A DNA stretch of 33,121 nucleotides from Sphingomonadales bacterium (GCA_006226685.1 SBGG01000087.1:1-33121), one strand, 5' to 3'; shown: positions 1-9,043, counted from the stretch's first letter. Notes: generated by a model not told the origin, from the sequence alone. A program made the numbers and translations.

Positions 1-17
1 TCTGGAAATATCGGCAT
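1..17 (-). CDS. Possible start of a further minus-strand gene (runs off the window)
   Basis: On the minus strand an ATG at 17..15 opens a reading frame that leaves the window after five codons. It is preceded by a purine-rich stretch including AAGGAGGA (38..31) and a nearer AGGA. The spacing of the strong match, about 13 nt, is long. The gene lies about 75 nt downstream of the GH27 stop, so the operon may continue leftwards. Nothing can be said about the product. Confidence 0.22.
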
Positions 18-84
18 ATTCCTGCGCCTTTCCTCCTTGCGCTGAGCCATTTTGCTTCAAACCTCAACAGTGCCAGTAATGGGT

Positions 85-104
85 CCTGACCCTAACGGGT
101 CAGG
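85..104 (-). terminator. Hairpin overlapping the GH27 stop codon
   Basis: This is a perfect 8-bp inverted repeat (85-92 with 97-104) around a 4-nt loop. It overlaps the stop codon of the GH27 gene. There is no T-run after it on the minus strand, so it is not a classical intrinsic terminator. It may slow decay of the transcript 3' end or reduce read-through. Confidence 0.3.
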
Positions 105-1984
105 GCAGCATCACCCCATGTCACGGGATCGGGAAAGCGCATGGGGTGTGCGCTGCGGGCCACGATCTCCAGCAACTTCACCCCCGCCACATTGGCTTCA
201 ATTGGCGAGGGAGATTCGCCGAAATATTTGGGGGCGGATCGGGCGAGCAACCTCCCGTCCCCGTAAATGGCGAATGTAACGGGCTCGCTGCGGTCTCGGG
301 CGCTGTCATCTACGCCGACCATGGCCGAGAATCGCGTAAACCCGTCATTGCGAACCTCCAGTCGCGAATTGGCGAGAACCCCGATACCGCTTGTGAAGCG
401 ATGGCCCGCTATGGCAAGTTCTTCACCATAGGGCGTTGCGTCAGCCTGCGCACCGCCCCAGCCGCCATAGCGGGGATGTTCGCCGGTGCCGTGCGTGGCC
501 TGCCAGGGTAAAATCGCGCGATGGGTGACAGGTTCCGGTTGGGGCACGGTGATACCGTCCACTGCGGGGTTTACGCTGCCGGGCATTTCAGAGAGATAAT
601 AGCCATTGGGCAGCGCGCGTTTGCCATTGGCCCGAAAGATCAGGGTCTGGCGCGGCGCGAGCGCGAAGCCATGCTCGCCGCGAAAGTGCAACGACTCGCC
701 CGTCCATAAATCGGTGAGGCCGATGTTGGCATCGGCGCGAAATTTGAGGTGGTCAGCGGTGAGTATCGCGTCGAGCGGAGCCGAAGTGCGGTTCAAAATC
801 GCCACCGCCTTTGAGCCGTCTGCCAATGTCTTGGCATAGATCTGCACATCGTCGGAATCATAGGCGAGCACGGCCTGATTGCCTGCAGGGTCCTGATTGA
901 GCGCGATGACCCGTTCATTGCCCAATATGGCCATCAGGTCGGGCGCTGCGTGGCGCAGGTCATAGCCGATGATGAGCGGCGCATTGAGCATCGCCCATAA
1001 CGAGAAATGTGTGCGTGCTTCCGTCAGGTGATCGGCGTCGAACTCGCCATTGCCGACATAGAGCATATCCGGATCGTTCCACGACCCCGGTTGCGCATAG
1101 AGCGCGCGCCGCGAGGAACTGTCGAGATTGAACAGCATCCGGCCCCATATCGGGAAAATATCTTCGCTGGTGCGGGACATATTCCCGACATTCTTCGCCC
1201 AGGAACGGACATCGGCCGACCCCCAGATGCAGAGCGAGAATATGAAATCCTTGTCGGGATTGTGCCGGTTGAGCGCCTCCGTGACCTGAGTGAAAAGCGC
1301 GCGAACGGCGGGAATATCGGTCCGGCCCAGCGAATCCGAATCGATCAGCGGGGGAAAGGCCCGGAATTCGCCGGACAATACGCGCGGGCTGGTTTCCGGT
1401 AGGCCCCTGATGCCACATCCATCCACCTTGATGAGGTCGAAGCCCCATTCCGCGAAATAAAGGGCGATATCCTGATCGACATGGCCGTAAAGCCCGATTT
1501 CCCGTTCGGCGACCGTGCCGCTGGGCAGGCCGGCCTTGTCGTCGCTGTAGATCTGGCCGCAGCTGTTGCGCCCGATTTCCGAATAAATGCCGGCCTTCAG
1601 CCCCATGCGATGCAACCGGTCGGTCAGCGGGCGGAAGCTGGTGGAGCCGTCGCTGCGGATCGCCGACGGGAAACGATCCGTGCGGATGACCAGCCGCCCG
1701 TCCGCGCCGCGCCGCGCCCACCAGCCCTCGTCGAGATCAATATAGCGATAGCCTTTCGCGGCCAGACCAGAGGCGACGATCGTTTCCGCCGAACCGAGAA
1801 TCTTCTCTTCATCTATGTCGAGGGCAAAGGCATTCCAGCTGTTCCAGCCCATGGGCGGCAAGGCTGCATTGCCGCCCTCATAGGCGGTCCATTGGCCGGT
1901 CGGATCAAGCTCGTCGGCCCAGACGGAGGACGGGGCGGGCGTCAGCAAGGCAGTCGCGGCAAGCAGGAGCAGGCCTCGGGTCAT
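92..1984 (-). CDS. Secreted GH27 alpha-galactosidase-type glycoside hydrolase with C-terminal NPCBM domain
   Basis: This is a 630-residue retaining glycosidase of clan GH-D, expected to remove terminal alpha-galactose (or beta-L-arabinopyranose, a known GH27 alternative) from hemicellulose side chains. Residues 1-23 form a signal peptide. The catalytic domain starts with PPMGWNSWNAF near 43-53. The nucleophile is probably D188 in DLIKVDGCG, and the acid/base is D306 in SWNDPDML. A beta-sandwich follows to about 455. Residues about 490-630 look like an NPCBM carbohydrate-binding module (YGGWGGAQ, then GIGVLANS). The start codon shares ATGA with the stop of the upstream GH43 gene, so the two are translationally coupled. 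It is the last complete gene of the CE1-GH43-GH27 operon. The family call is strong; the exact substrate is inferred. Confidence 0.93.
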   Translation of the reverse strand: MTRGLLLLAATALLTPAPSSVWADELDPTGQWTAYEGGNAALPPMGWNSWNAFALDIDEEKILGSAETIVASGLAAKGYRYIDLDEGWWARRGADGRLVIRTDRFPSAIRSDGSTSFRPLTDRLHRMGLKAGIYSEIGRNSCGQIYSDDKAGLPSGTVAEREIGLYGHVDQDIALYFAEWGFDLIKVDGCGIRGLPETSPRVLSGEFRAFPPLIDSDSLGRTDIPAVRALFTQVTEALNRHNPDKDFIFSLCIWGSADVRSWAKNVGNMSRTSEDIFPIWGRMLFNLDSSSRRALYAQPGSWNDPDMLYVGNGEFDADHLTEARTHFSLWAMLNAPLIIGYDLRHAAPDLMAILGNERVIALNQDPAGNQAVLAYDSDDVQIYAKTLADGSKAVAILNRTSAPLDAILTADHLKFRADANIGLTDLWTGESLHFRGEHGFALAPRQTLIFRANGKRALPNGYYLSEMPGSVNPAVDGITVPQPEPVTHRAILPWQATHGTGEHPRYGGWGGAQADATPYGEELAIAGHRFTSGIGVLANSRLEVRNDGFTRFSAMVGVDDSARDRSEPVTFAIYGDGRLLARSAPKYFGESPSPIEANVAGVKLLEIVARSAHPMRFPDPVTWGDAALTR

Positions 1985-3537
1985 TCGGGGTCTCCCGGCA
2001 TGAGGGTGAAGGTGTCGATGTCCAGAAAGCCGCCTTTCCCGCTTCCGTTGAAGCAGGAGAGGGCGAATTGTTCGCCCTGAAACGTGCCGGTGCGCCAGGC
2101 GAAGGCAAGCGGGAAGCTGCCGCCGAGTGGTGTCCAGTGCTGTCCGTCGAGGCTATAGGAAAGGCTGCCCTTGTCCGTGGTGAAGTCGGCATTGACGGAT
2201 AACCATAGCAGCGAGCCGGCAATGGGGTGTTTTGCTACGCGGACGTCTGCGCGCGGCCCTTCTTCGGTGCTTTCGATCAGGGTTACGGACAGGAACGGGG
2301 CGCCGTTTGCATCGCGGCTTGCGGCGATGGTCGCGCTATATTGGCCGAACGTGCCGAGGCCGCAACGATCGCCTTCGCGAATAGCGGAAATATCCAGCCT
2401 GGCGGCGGCGCGGCTGCGCGGTCCCTGCGCCTTTTGCACCAGCGTGTTGCGTGCGGACCAGAGGCCGGGGGCTATGGTGGCATGAAGCCGTAACCAACCC
2501 GGTCTTTCGCCAAGCGACCAGGCGCGATTGTCGGGATTATGGTTCCATTGCCATTGCATGCCGAGCCGGGGTGCGGCGAAGTCATCTGAGGAAGCAAGCT
2601 GCGTGGGTGCAAAGCCGTCAAGGGGTTTGCGAGCCCGGTCGGGGACGCGGCCCGGCGCCGAAGGCGTGCCCCATATCGGCCAGTCGTCTTTCCAGAATAT
2701 GGGGCTGAGATTGGTCATCCGGCCGATCGATCCGGCGTCGACCATGACGAAGCCGAACCAGCGTCCATCCGGCAGGTCGACCAGCGCGCCCTGATGACCG
2801 CCGGTCTTGTCGTCAATCTGCTCGCGGGTTTCCCAGGGGCCGAACAGGCTGCGCGATCGTGACACGGTGAGCGCAAGCCGGGGCGGGATGGCGTTGAACA
2901 TATAGTACCAGCCGTTGCGCCGGATGATCTTCGATCCTTCCCCGCCCTTTATGTGGTGAATCTTCCGGGCGCTGACGACCTTGCTGAAATCGCGGTCGAG
3001 TGTCAGCAGGGTGATCGTGCCGTCGGTGTTGACCGCCATAGCGATATAGCCGGTGCCGTCATCGTCGATGAACAGGCCTGGATCAAAGGCTTCGCGGTCA
3101 AGCTCATGATAGCGCCATGGGCCGCGCGGATCAGGGGCATAGTAAATGCGGGTGTTGAAACCCACAGGTGTCACGGCGAGATAGAACATGCCCCGGGAAT
3201 GGCGCAGGCTGGTGGCGTAAAGTCCGCGCCGATAGCTATCGCTGCCCCTCAGGTCGTAGGCGGCCGTGCCTTCCAGCTTTTCGACCACATGGCTGTAAAA
3301 CTCCCAGTTCACCAGATCGCGGGAATGCAGGATGGTGATGCCCGGCATGTTCACAAATGTCGTGCTGGCGAAATAGAAATCCTTGCCGACGCGGATGATG
3401 TCGGGGTCGGGATAATCGGCATAGAGGACCGGATTGCGGAAGGTGCCGTCCCCCTGATCGGCCTGCCAGACCTGTGCCATGACTGATGCCGGGGCGAGGA
3501 GGCAGGCGGCAATCGCCGCAACGGGCAGGTGTTTCAT
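1981..3537 (-). CDS. Secreted GH43 beta-xylosidase/arabinofuranosidase, GH43_12-like
   Basis: This inverting glycosidase acts on xylosyl or alpha-L-arabinofuranosyl residues. I use the ATG at 3537 because GGAG lies 7 nt upstream and a typical signal peptide (MKHLPVAAIA...ASVMAQ) follows; an in-frame start 24 nt further upstream is possible. With this start the protein is 518 residues. The five-bladed propeller shows the three GH43 acids: base D43 in DYPDPD, modulator D151 in FDPGLF and acid E199 in GGEGSKI. The C-terminal 200 residues fit the concanavalin-like beta-xylosidase C-terminal domain. It sits 33 nt after the CE1 esterase and overlaps the GH27 start by ATGA, so the three form one operon. 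Whether xylosidase or arabinofuranosidase activity dominates cannot be read from sequence. Confidence 0.92.
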   Translation of the reverse strand: MKHLPVAAIAACLLAPASVMAQVWQADQGDGTFRNPVLYADYPDPDIIRVGKDFYFASTTFVNMPGITILHSRDLVNWEFYSHVVEKLEGTAAYDLRGSDSYRRGLYATSLRHSRGMFYLAVTPVGFNTRIYYAPDPRGPWRYHELDREAFDPGLFIDDDGTGYIAMAVNTDGTITLLTLDRDFSKVVSARKIHHIKGGEGSKIIRRNGWYYMFNAIPPRLALTVSRSRSLFGPWETREQIDDKTGGHQGALVDLPDGRWFGFVMVDAGSIGRMTNLSPIFWKDDWPIWGTPSAPGRVPDRARKPLDGFAPTQLASSDDFAAPRLGMQWQWNHNPDNRAWSLGERPGWLRLHATIAPGLWSARNTLVQKAQGPRSRAAARLDISAIREGDRCGLGTFGQYSATIAASRDANGAPFLSVTLIESTEEGPRADVRVAKHPIAGSLLWLSVNADFTTDKGSLSYSLDGQHWTPLGGSFPLAFAWRTGTFQGEQFALSCFNGSGKGGFLDIDTFTLMPGDPE

Positions 3538-3570
3538 GGAATGGCTCCGCAATCTGGCCAAGAGGATCGA

Positions 3571-4698
3571 TCAGTGCGCGAGATATTTGCCGAAGAAGGG
3601 CATCACATGGTTCTGAAAGCGATCGGCGACGGCGCTGGTGTGCGTACCGGGATAGATTTCGAAGCTATTGGCGATGCCATAGCTGCCGATCAGATCGTGC
3701 AGCTTTTCCGTGTCGGCCTTTAGCCCGTCCTGATCACCCACATCCATCGCGATGGCGGCATAACGGCGCAGATTGCCGATATATTGATCGGCAAAAGCAA
3801 GCGGTGAATTCGCCATCCATTTGGCCATGATGTCCGGGCGTACCGCTTTATCCTTCACCGGCAGATCAAGATAGAGCGGCGGGTTTTTCGGGTTGGGTGA
3901 CCATGCGGCCGCCATGGCCAGCGCGCCGCGTATGCCGAAGGGCAGCGTTGCGGAATCGGCGGGCGATTTCAGCGCGGCGGTTTTCGTTTCCATATCGGGT
4001 TCGAAAGACGCAGGATCGCGTGTCGAAAGGCAGCATGGGCTCATGAGGTAGAGAGCACCGAACATGTCCGCATGTTTGAGGCCGATCCGCGTCGCGCCAT
4101 ATCCGCCCATCGAATGGCCGACCAGTCCGCGGCTGCGCCGGTCGGCGATCGTGCGGTAATGGCTGTCGATATAGCTGATCAGGTCGCGGGATATGAAGGT
4201 CTCGAAATCACCGGTTGTCGGGGAACTGGAATACATGGAGCCGTTGTGCGCGGTCTTGCTGTCCGGCAGTACGGCGATCATTTCCGCAGTGCCTTTGGCG
4301 AAGGCGCCTTCCACGGTCTGGGGAACGTGGATTTCATGAGTCCATTGTTCGGCGCCGATCGAATAGCCGTGGAGTGCATAGATAACTGGATAATGTCTTC
4401 CCAGCTCTCTGGAGTAGCTTGGCGGAAGGATCACGATGACGTCGCGGTCAGCGAAGTCCCCTTCGAGATTGCCTTCAAGGGCGGCCGAATGGACCCTGAT
4501 GCGTTCGACCATGGCTGGTTGTGCACCGGGAACGGGGGCGGGGACTTGCGTCGCCATCTGCGCCTGCACGGGCAGGGGGATTGTGGCCAGGGCGAGGGCG
4601 AGTGGGGTGATGAAGTCCCTGACGCTTCTGGAAAAGCGTTGGCGGCGCGGGTTCGGCATATGCCGGGAATGAGTGCTGGTGTTGCGATAATCTGTCAT
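3571..4698 (-). CDS. Secreted CE1-like esterase (esterase D / feruloyl-acetyl esterase family)
   Basis: This is an alpha/beta hydrolase of the esterase D/CE1 superfamily, likely to remove acyl groups (acetyl or feruloyl) from hemicellulose in the periplasm. The ATG at 4698 is chosen because a purine-rich Shine-Dalgarno region (GGGAGAGGGCAGG) precedes it. The reading frame stays open 81 codons further, but that extension is AT-rich promoter-like DNA. The resulting 375-residue protein has an Arg-rich N terminus and a hydrophobic segment ending in PVQAQ near 47. The oxyanion region is ALHGYS (108-113). Nucleophile S196 lies in GHSMGG, the acid is D322 or D324 in DVGDQDG, and the histidine is H353 in GTHTS. 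It is the first gene of the CE1-GH43-GH27 operon and is divergent from GH51 across a probable operator. Acyl specificity is open. Confidence 0.85.
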   Translation of the reverse strand: MTDYRNTSTHSRHMPNPRRQRFSRSVRDFITPLALALATIPLPVQAQMATQVPAPVPGAQPAMVERIRVHSAALEGNLEGDFADRDVIVILPPSYSRELGRHYPVIYALHGYSIGAEQWTHEIHVPQTVEGAFAKGTAEMIAVLPDSKTAHNGSMYSSSPTTGDFETFISRDLISYIDSHYRTIADRRSRGLVGHSMGGYGATRIGLKHADMFGALYLMSPCCLSTRDPASFEPDMETKTAALKSPADSATLPFGIRGALAMAAAWSPNPKNPPLYLDLPVKDKAVRPDIMAKWMANSPLAFADQYIGNLRRYAAIAMDVGDQDGLKADTEKLHDLIGSYGIANSFEIYPGTHTSAVADRFQNHVMPFFGKYLAH

Positions 4699-4926
4699 CT
4701 CATCCTGCCCTCTCCCGGATTGTTCCGGATCTCGGTTGTTTCTCCCAGAGCTTTGATCAAGCCTCTTGTGGGTTAATTTGTCTGTGTAAATATCCGATCT
4801 GTCAATTGGGAATGGAAGGAAATTTTTACGGAATGCCGATGGCCTCCATCCGGTAAATTCCATAACAATATAAAAACAATAGAATATTTTTATGATTTCA
4901 ACGAGGTTTCCTGATGATAATAAATT

Positions 4927-4940
4927 TGGTATCGCTATCA
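4927..4940. promoter_or_regulatory. Probable LacI-family operator between CE1 and GH51
   Basis: TGGTATCGCTATCA is a near-palindrome matching 12 of 14 positions of the idealised TGGTAGCGCTACCA. It lies in the AT-rich divergent region, 64 nt before the GH51 start and about 229 nt before the CE1 start. Closely related sites occur at 8859, 9030, 19472 and 19536. LacI-family sugar regulators commonly bind GC- or GCGC-centred palindromes of this type. That this is a bound site is inference. Confidence 0.5.
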
Positions 4941-4990
4941 TTGGTGTTGTGATAATATATTAAATCAGAGTAATATGCGGAGGGGGATGG

Positions 4991-7090
4991 GTGCGGAAAC
5001 AAACAGCTCTGGGTCGCCTTGCTTTTACGGTTTTGTGGGGGGTGATGGCGATTGTCCCGGTGGCAACTGGTGCGCGAACACCCGAAACCAGCCCCGAAAT
5101 AATCAGCGTGAAAATCGACGCCGGGCAGCGTTCCGCCCCCGTAACACCCTATGCTTATGGCATGTTTATCGAGCCGATCGGCGGGCTGGTGGCGAACAGT
5201 CTTTGGGCGGAAATGCTGGATGACCGTAAATTTTATTATCCGGTCGTGGTTGCGGCCAAGGATGTGCCCCCTCCGCCCAATCCCGAGGGGCGCTCCGGGG
5301 TTTCCTATCGCAAATGGCGGCCGATCGGAGATGAGAATGCCGTCGCCATGGATGCTTCGGCCCCTTTTGTCGGCAAGCAGTCGCCGCGAGTCGTCCTGAA
5401 TGGGGCGGAGGTACGGGGCTTTGGTCAGTCGGGCATCGGCGTGGCGGCCGGCACGCCTTATGTCGGCCATCTCTGGCTGGCGGGCGATCCTGGCGCTAAA
5501 GTGCAGGTCGCACTGATCTGGGGCGAGGGTAAGGCCGATCGCCGGATCATTTCCCTCCCAACCCCCGGGAAGGACTGGCAGCGGGTGGAATATGCTTTCA
5601 CGCCCACCAGAGATGCGGCCGATGCCCGGCTGGAAATCACCGGCACGGGTGCGGGAGCTTTCAGGGTGGATGCGGTTTCTCTGATGCCCGCCGATAATAT
5701 CAACGGGTGGCGCGCGGATACGACCGCGATTGCCCGCTCGCTGAATTCGGGCATGTGGCGGTTGCCGGGCGGCAATTTCCTGTCCGATTGGGACTGGCAC
5801 GGTGCCCTCGGGCCGCGCGACAGGCGCGCGCCGATGTTCGACCATGCGTGGAGCGCGATGCAGCCCAATGACATCGGCATGGATGAATGGATGGAGTTGA
5901 CGCGCATTCTCGGCGTCGAGCCTTATGTCACGGTCAATGCGGGGCTGGGTGATGCCAACTCCGCTGCGGAAGAAGTGGAATATCTGAACGGTCCGGCAAT
6001 CAGTGAATGGGGGACGAAGCGTGCCGCCAACGGTCATCCGGAACCTTATGCTGTGAAATATTGGAATATCGGTAACGAGCCTTATGGCTGGTGGCAGATC
6101 GGGCGAACCACGCTCGACTATTTCATGATCAAGCATAACCGTTTTGCGGAAGCGATGCGCGCGGTCGATCCGTCGATCGTGCTGATCGGATCGGGGGCCA
6201 TGCCGGATCAGCTCAAGCCGCGGGAGGTGAAGGAAAACCCCTCACTTGAGAGCATCCGGCATAAATTCGGGACGGAGGAAGACTGGACCGGCGGCCTCTT
6301 TGCCAAGGCCTGGGGCAATTTCGACGGTGTCAGCGAGCACTGGTATGACACGGCCGAAAAACGGCCCGACGCACCGGCCGATGCGGAACTGATCGAATAT
6401 GCGCGGTCCCCTTCGAACCAGGTGCGGATGAAGGCGGAAATCTGGAACATCTATCGGCAGCGCTTTCCCGATATCGATAAGGACGACATTTTTCTGTCGA
6501 TCGATGAATATGCCTATTTTGGCGGGGCTACTCTCAAATCGGCGCTCGCCTATGCGATGGTGATGCAGGAAATGCTGCGTCACACCGATTTCCTGAAAAT
6601 GAGCGCGTTCACGACCGGTGCGTCGACAATGGACATCACCCCCACTGCATCGGTGCTGAACAGCACGGGGCTCATATTCAAGCTTTATGGCGAGCATTTC
6701 GGGGCCGGCGTGATTCCTCTTACCGTTTCCGGCAATTCGCCGCAGCCGGAGCAGCGCTTCCCGGTCGGTTATGATCATCCGCAGGTGCGGGCAGGCAGTT
6801 CGACCTATCCGCTCGACATCGTTGCGGCGCTTGGGCCGGACGGCCGGACGCTGCGCATCGGCGTGGTCAACGCCACCTATGAAACGCAAACGGCCCGGCT
6901 CATTTTCGATGGCCTCGCCATAGATGGTGCCGGTACGCGCTGGTTGCTGACCGGTAAGAGTGTCGACGCCGTGAACAAGGTCGGCGCCCCGGCGCAGGTC
7001 ACTATTGCCAGCAGTAGAATATCGTCGTGGGGGGCACTTTCGGTGCCGCCCGTCTCCGTTGCCATGTTCGAGTTCCCTATTAGTCCTTGA
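4991..7090 (+). CDS. Secreted GH51 alpha-L-arabinofuranosidase
   Basis: This retaining exo-enzyme removes alpha-L-arabinofuranosyl groups from arabinoxylan, arabinan or arabinosylated xyloglucan. The start is GTG, preceded by GGAGGGGG with 4-nt spacing; two nearby ATGs lie in other frames. The protein is 699 residues with a signal peptide to about residue 28. A strand-rich insert at about 85-235 resembles a CBM4_9-type carbohydrate-binding region, as in plant-type GH51. The acid/base is E363 in YWNIGNEPYGW and the nucleophile is E506 in SIDEYAYF. A C-terminal beta-sandwich follows (about 540-699). It is divergent from the CE1-GH43-GH27 operon, shares its probable operator, and ends in an intrinsic terminator. 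Confidence 0.93.
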   Translation: MRKQTALGRLAFTVLWGVMAIVPVATGARTPETSPEIISVKIDAGQRSAPVTPYAYGMFIEPIGGLVANSLWAEMLDDRKFYYPVVVAAKDVPPPPNPEGRSGVSYRKWRPIGDENAVAMDASAPFVGKQSPRVVLNGAEVRGFGQSGIGVAAGTPYVGHLWLAGDPGAKVQVALIWGEGKADRRIISLPTPGKDWQRVEYAFTPTRDAADARLEITGTGAGAFRVDAVSLMPADNINGWRADTTAIARSLNSGMWRLPGGNFLSDWDWHGALGPRDRRAPMFDHAWSAMQPNDIGMDEWMELTRILGVEPYVTVNAGLGDANSAAEEVEYLNGPAISEWGTKRAANGHPEPYAVKYWNIGNEPYGWWQIGRTTLDYFMIKHNRFAEAMRAVDPSIVLIGSGAMPDQLKPREVKENPSLESIRHKFGTEEDWTGGLFAKAWGNFDGVSEHWYDTAEKRPDAPADAELIEYARSPSNQVRMKAEIWNIYRQRFPDIDKDDIFLSIDEYAYFGGATLKSALAYAMVMQEMLRHTDFLKMSAFTTGASTMDITPTASVLNSTGLIFKLYGEHFGAGVIPLTVSGNSPQPEQRFPVGYDHPQVRAGSSTYPLDIVAALGPDGRTLRIGVVNATYETQTARLIFDGLAIDGAGTRWLLTGKSVDAVNKVGAPAQVTIASSRISSWGALSVPPVSVAMFEFPISP

Positions 7091-7118
7091 TCGACCATCG
7101 GTAACGGAACGACGATGG

Positions 7119-7156
7119 GCGGGGTCGTATGTGCGGTACGGCCCCGCTCTTTTTAT
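7119..7156 (+). terminator. Rho-independent terminator after GH51
   Basis: An 11-bp stem with one mismatch (7119-7129 with 7137-7147) and a 7-nt loop is followed directly by TCTTTTTAT. It starts 28 nt after the GH51 stop. It lies between the convergent GH51 and cupin genes; the T-run is on the plus strand only, so it mainly serves GH51. Confidence 0.85.
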
Positions 7157-7167
7157 GGCTTTTTCGG

Positions 7168-8187
7168 TCAGTTGCCGCGCAATAATTGCATGACCATGGC
7201 ACGGATTCTGCCGTAATTTCCCTTATCGAGCGGGCCGAGAATGCCGTGTCGGTCTTCCGGCAGATGTGCCAGCGGGTGGCCATCGGGGCGAAAGACATAA
7301 TGATCGAAAAAGGCCCGCCATGCCGCTCGTTCCGGTGAGGGCCGTTCCGCAATGGCGATCATCGCCAGCATCATGGTCGTGAAGGGAGCGTCTGGCCCGG
7401 CGGAAAAGGCATCCCACCAATAATTGACGAGCAGGTTCCAGTTGTCTCTGGCCTCGACGGCATGCCACCACAGCTTCGGCAGATAGAGTGCATCGCCCGG
7501 TTCCAGCTCGGCCACGATCGCCCTGTCGTGCAGCGCCTGAAATCGTGGATAGCGCGGATCGCCGGGAGGGGCGCCAGCCGCGAGGCTTATCGGTTGTCCG
7601 GCCATGGTATGGTCGATCGGCCCGACATACAGGTCGCTTATGGCCTCTGGTGGATAGAGGGTGAAGCTCCGCCTCCCCGCCACGACGCATGCCATATTGT
7701 CGAAAGTATCATAATGGCAGGGAATGCTGGAGACATTGCCGATCCACAGGCGCGGGCGTATTCCGCGTGGTAAAAAGGGGAGGCTATTGGCTTCGGCAAA
7801 TCCGGGCAGATGGCTGTCGGCGGGAAGCGAGCCCATATAGACGGTTCCTTGCGCCGGGTCTTCGGCGCATTGGGTGATCCGTTCGAGTGCTTGCCCGATC
7901 TTCATCGTTTCGCGGACGAAATTGAACCCGTCCGTTCTGTCTCCATAGTGATAGCGGCCGGCTATCGCGTCACCGCCGATAAAGGCCTGTGCCGGATTTC
8001 CGTTGTCAAACGCGGTGAGATAGGCTTGCAGATATTTTACCGAGCGCTTTCCTTCCCGATATACGAGCCAGTCGGCGCAGGCCCGGCGAAGGATTGCCGG
8101 GCGGCACGGCGCAACCACCTCGCGCAGGAAAGCGGTTTCGTCGGTAATCGCGGAAAGCGGGATTTCGGCAACCGGAAGATCCGCCAT
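7168..8187 (-). CDS. Cupin_8 / JmjC-like Fe(II)-2-oxoglutarate oxygenase family protein
   Basis: This 339-residue protein has no signal peptide and is probably cytoplasmic. Its JmjC-like jelly roll matches the cupin_8 family (FIH/hydroxylase-like). The metal ligands are visible: H158 and D160 in CHYDTFDN, and H242 in LWWHAVE. LYPPEA and LEPGDALYLP, typical of the family, flank them. Related proteins hydroxylate protein or RNA side chains with 2-oxoglutarate; the substrate here is unknown. It starts 5 nt after the SapC-like gene and is almost certainly co-transcribed with it. Genes of this family recur beside SapC, tryptophan-halogenase-like and TBDR genes in sphingomonads and Caulobacter, as they do here. 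Family call strong, function open. Confidence 0.85.
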   Translation of the reverse strand: MADLPVAEIPLSAITDETAFLREVVAPCRPAILRRACADWLVYREGKRSVKYLQAYLTAFDNGNPAQAFIGGDAIAGRYHYGDRTDGFNFVRETMKIGQALERITQCAEDPAQGTVYMGSLPADSHLPGFAEANSLPFLPRGIRPRLWIGNVSSIPCHYDTFDNMACVVAGRRSFTLYPPEAISDLYVGPIDHTMAGQPISLAAGAPPGDPRYPRFQALHDRAIVAELEPGDALYLPKLWWHAVEARDNWNLLVNYWWDAFSAGPDAPFTTMMLAMIAIAERPSPERAAWRAFFDHYVFRPDGHPLAHLPEDRHGILGPLDKGNYGRIRAMVMQLLRGN

Positions 8188-8192
8188 CGAAT

Positions 8193-8885
8193 TCAGGCTG
8201 CCTGGGTCAGCCGGTGATTGCGCCGATGGGCGAGCGAGCCGACATGCCTGAGGGAATCCGCCATGGTATAGATCAGGCGGAGATAACCGTTGCGGAACAG
8301 ATCGAGCGCCGTTGCGTCATCTATTTCCTGCAGCGTATCGATACTGACCGTATAGAGGCCTTGCAGTGCGAGCCTCTCGCCATCGTCGAAATTCAGTGTG
8401 ATGTCGATCGGTTCGATCAGCCGCAATCGCAACAGGGTGGCGATGAAGGCTTCCGTTTCCCGCTTTCCGTTGACCAGCCGGGCCAGCACGCGCTGAATAT
8501 GGCGCAAGGCCGTTGAGGGCTGGCCATCCAGATCGAAAAGCGGTTCCCCATCGCTTTCGCTGAAACGGGGGCAATCGGGGTCGATGGCGATTTCATCGCC
8601 AGCCACGAAAAACCCCTCGCGTTGCTGATCGAGTGTCCGATAGGGCGGGGGAGCCTCGCGCGGTTGATCGGCCAGCAGGTTTTCGCCGGGTTTGAGGCCA
8701 AACATGGCGCCTGCGTAAAAAGCGCCGGTTTCCGCATTTTTGACCAGCAATAGGGGGCAGCTTGCGGCGGCAGCGGTGAATTCGTCGGCCATTATCTCGG
8801 TAAAGTGGCGGGCTTCCGATCGCAACGGCCGCAGCCGTAAATTGCGGTGTTCCTCCGTATTTAGCGCTACCAAATTAGTTGACAT
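8193..8885 (-). CDS. SapC family protein
   Basis: This 230-residue protein matches the SapC family (PF07277), named after a Campylobacter S-layer-associated gene but of unknown biochemical role. Family features are the N-terminal VALN..EH.NLR segment, PLLLVKNAETGAFY near 45-58, then FGLKPGENLL. There is no signal peptide. The ATG has GGGAGAGG upstream. It is the first gene of a two-gene unit with the cupin_8 gene, divergent from the large TBDR and the halogenase-like gene, which is the usual company of SapC in sphingomonads. A GCGC palindrome at 8859-8872 lies inside its first codons and may regulate it. The function is not predictable beyond a link with the TBDR system. Confidence 0.85.
   Translation of the reverse strand: MSTNLVALNTEEHRNLRLRPLRSEARHFTEIMADEFTAAAASCPLLLVKNAETGAFYAGAMFGLKPGENLLADQPREAPPPYRTLDQQREGFFVAGDEIAIDPDCPRFSESDGEPLFDLDGQPSTALRHIQRVLARLVNGKRETEAFIATLLRLRLIEPIDITLNFDDGERLALQGLYTVSIDTLQEIDDATALDLFRNGYLRLIYTMADSLRHVGSLAHRRNHRLTQAA
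8859..8872. promoter_or_regulatory. Operator-like palindrome inside the start of the SapC gene
   Basis: ATTTAGCGCTACCA (TGGTAGCGCTAAAT on the minus strand) shares the TAGCGCTA core with the sites at 9030 and 19536. It covers codons 5-9 of SapC and uses GTA and CTA, codons that seem uncommon in this GC-rich window. It is 171 bp from the site at 9030, a spacing compatible with repression by looping. It may be a real second operator or a chance coding match. Confidence 0.35.
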
Positions 8886-9029
8886 TCTTCCTCTCCCTCA
8901 TGGCCTGCCGCGCACGGAAGCGGGCGGCTGGCCGGAGCTTTTCAAGCCCGATTTCTGTAATAGATACTGTATCCGATGTCGCCCGCCAAGCAATGTGGCG
9001 GTTAATTTATTACACCTACAAATTGCCAT

Positions 9030-9043
9030 TGATAGCGCTACCT
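9030..9043. promoter_or_regulatory. Probable LacI-family operator upstream of TBDR 1
   Basis: TGATAGCGCTACCT, followed by TTTA, is identical over these 18 bases to the site at 19536-19553 before the secreted esterase. It lies in the 333-bp divergent region between SapC and TBDR 1, about 175 nt before the TBDR start. A TTGCCA hexamer just upstream could be a -35 element, which would place the operator within the promoter (weak). I see no gene elsewhere in 8886-9218. Confidence 0.6.

Noticed and set aside
4898..6136. Minus-strand open frame (412 codons) over the GH51 gene
   Set aside because: It is antisense to GH51 with no family features, and it would remove the divergent promoter region.
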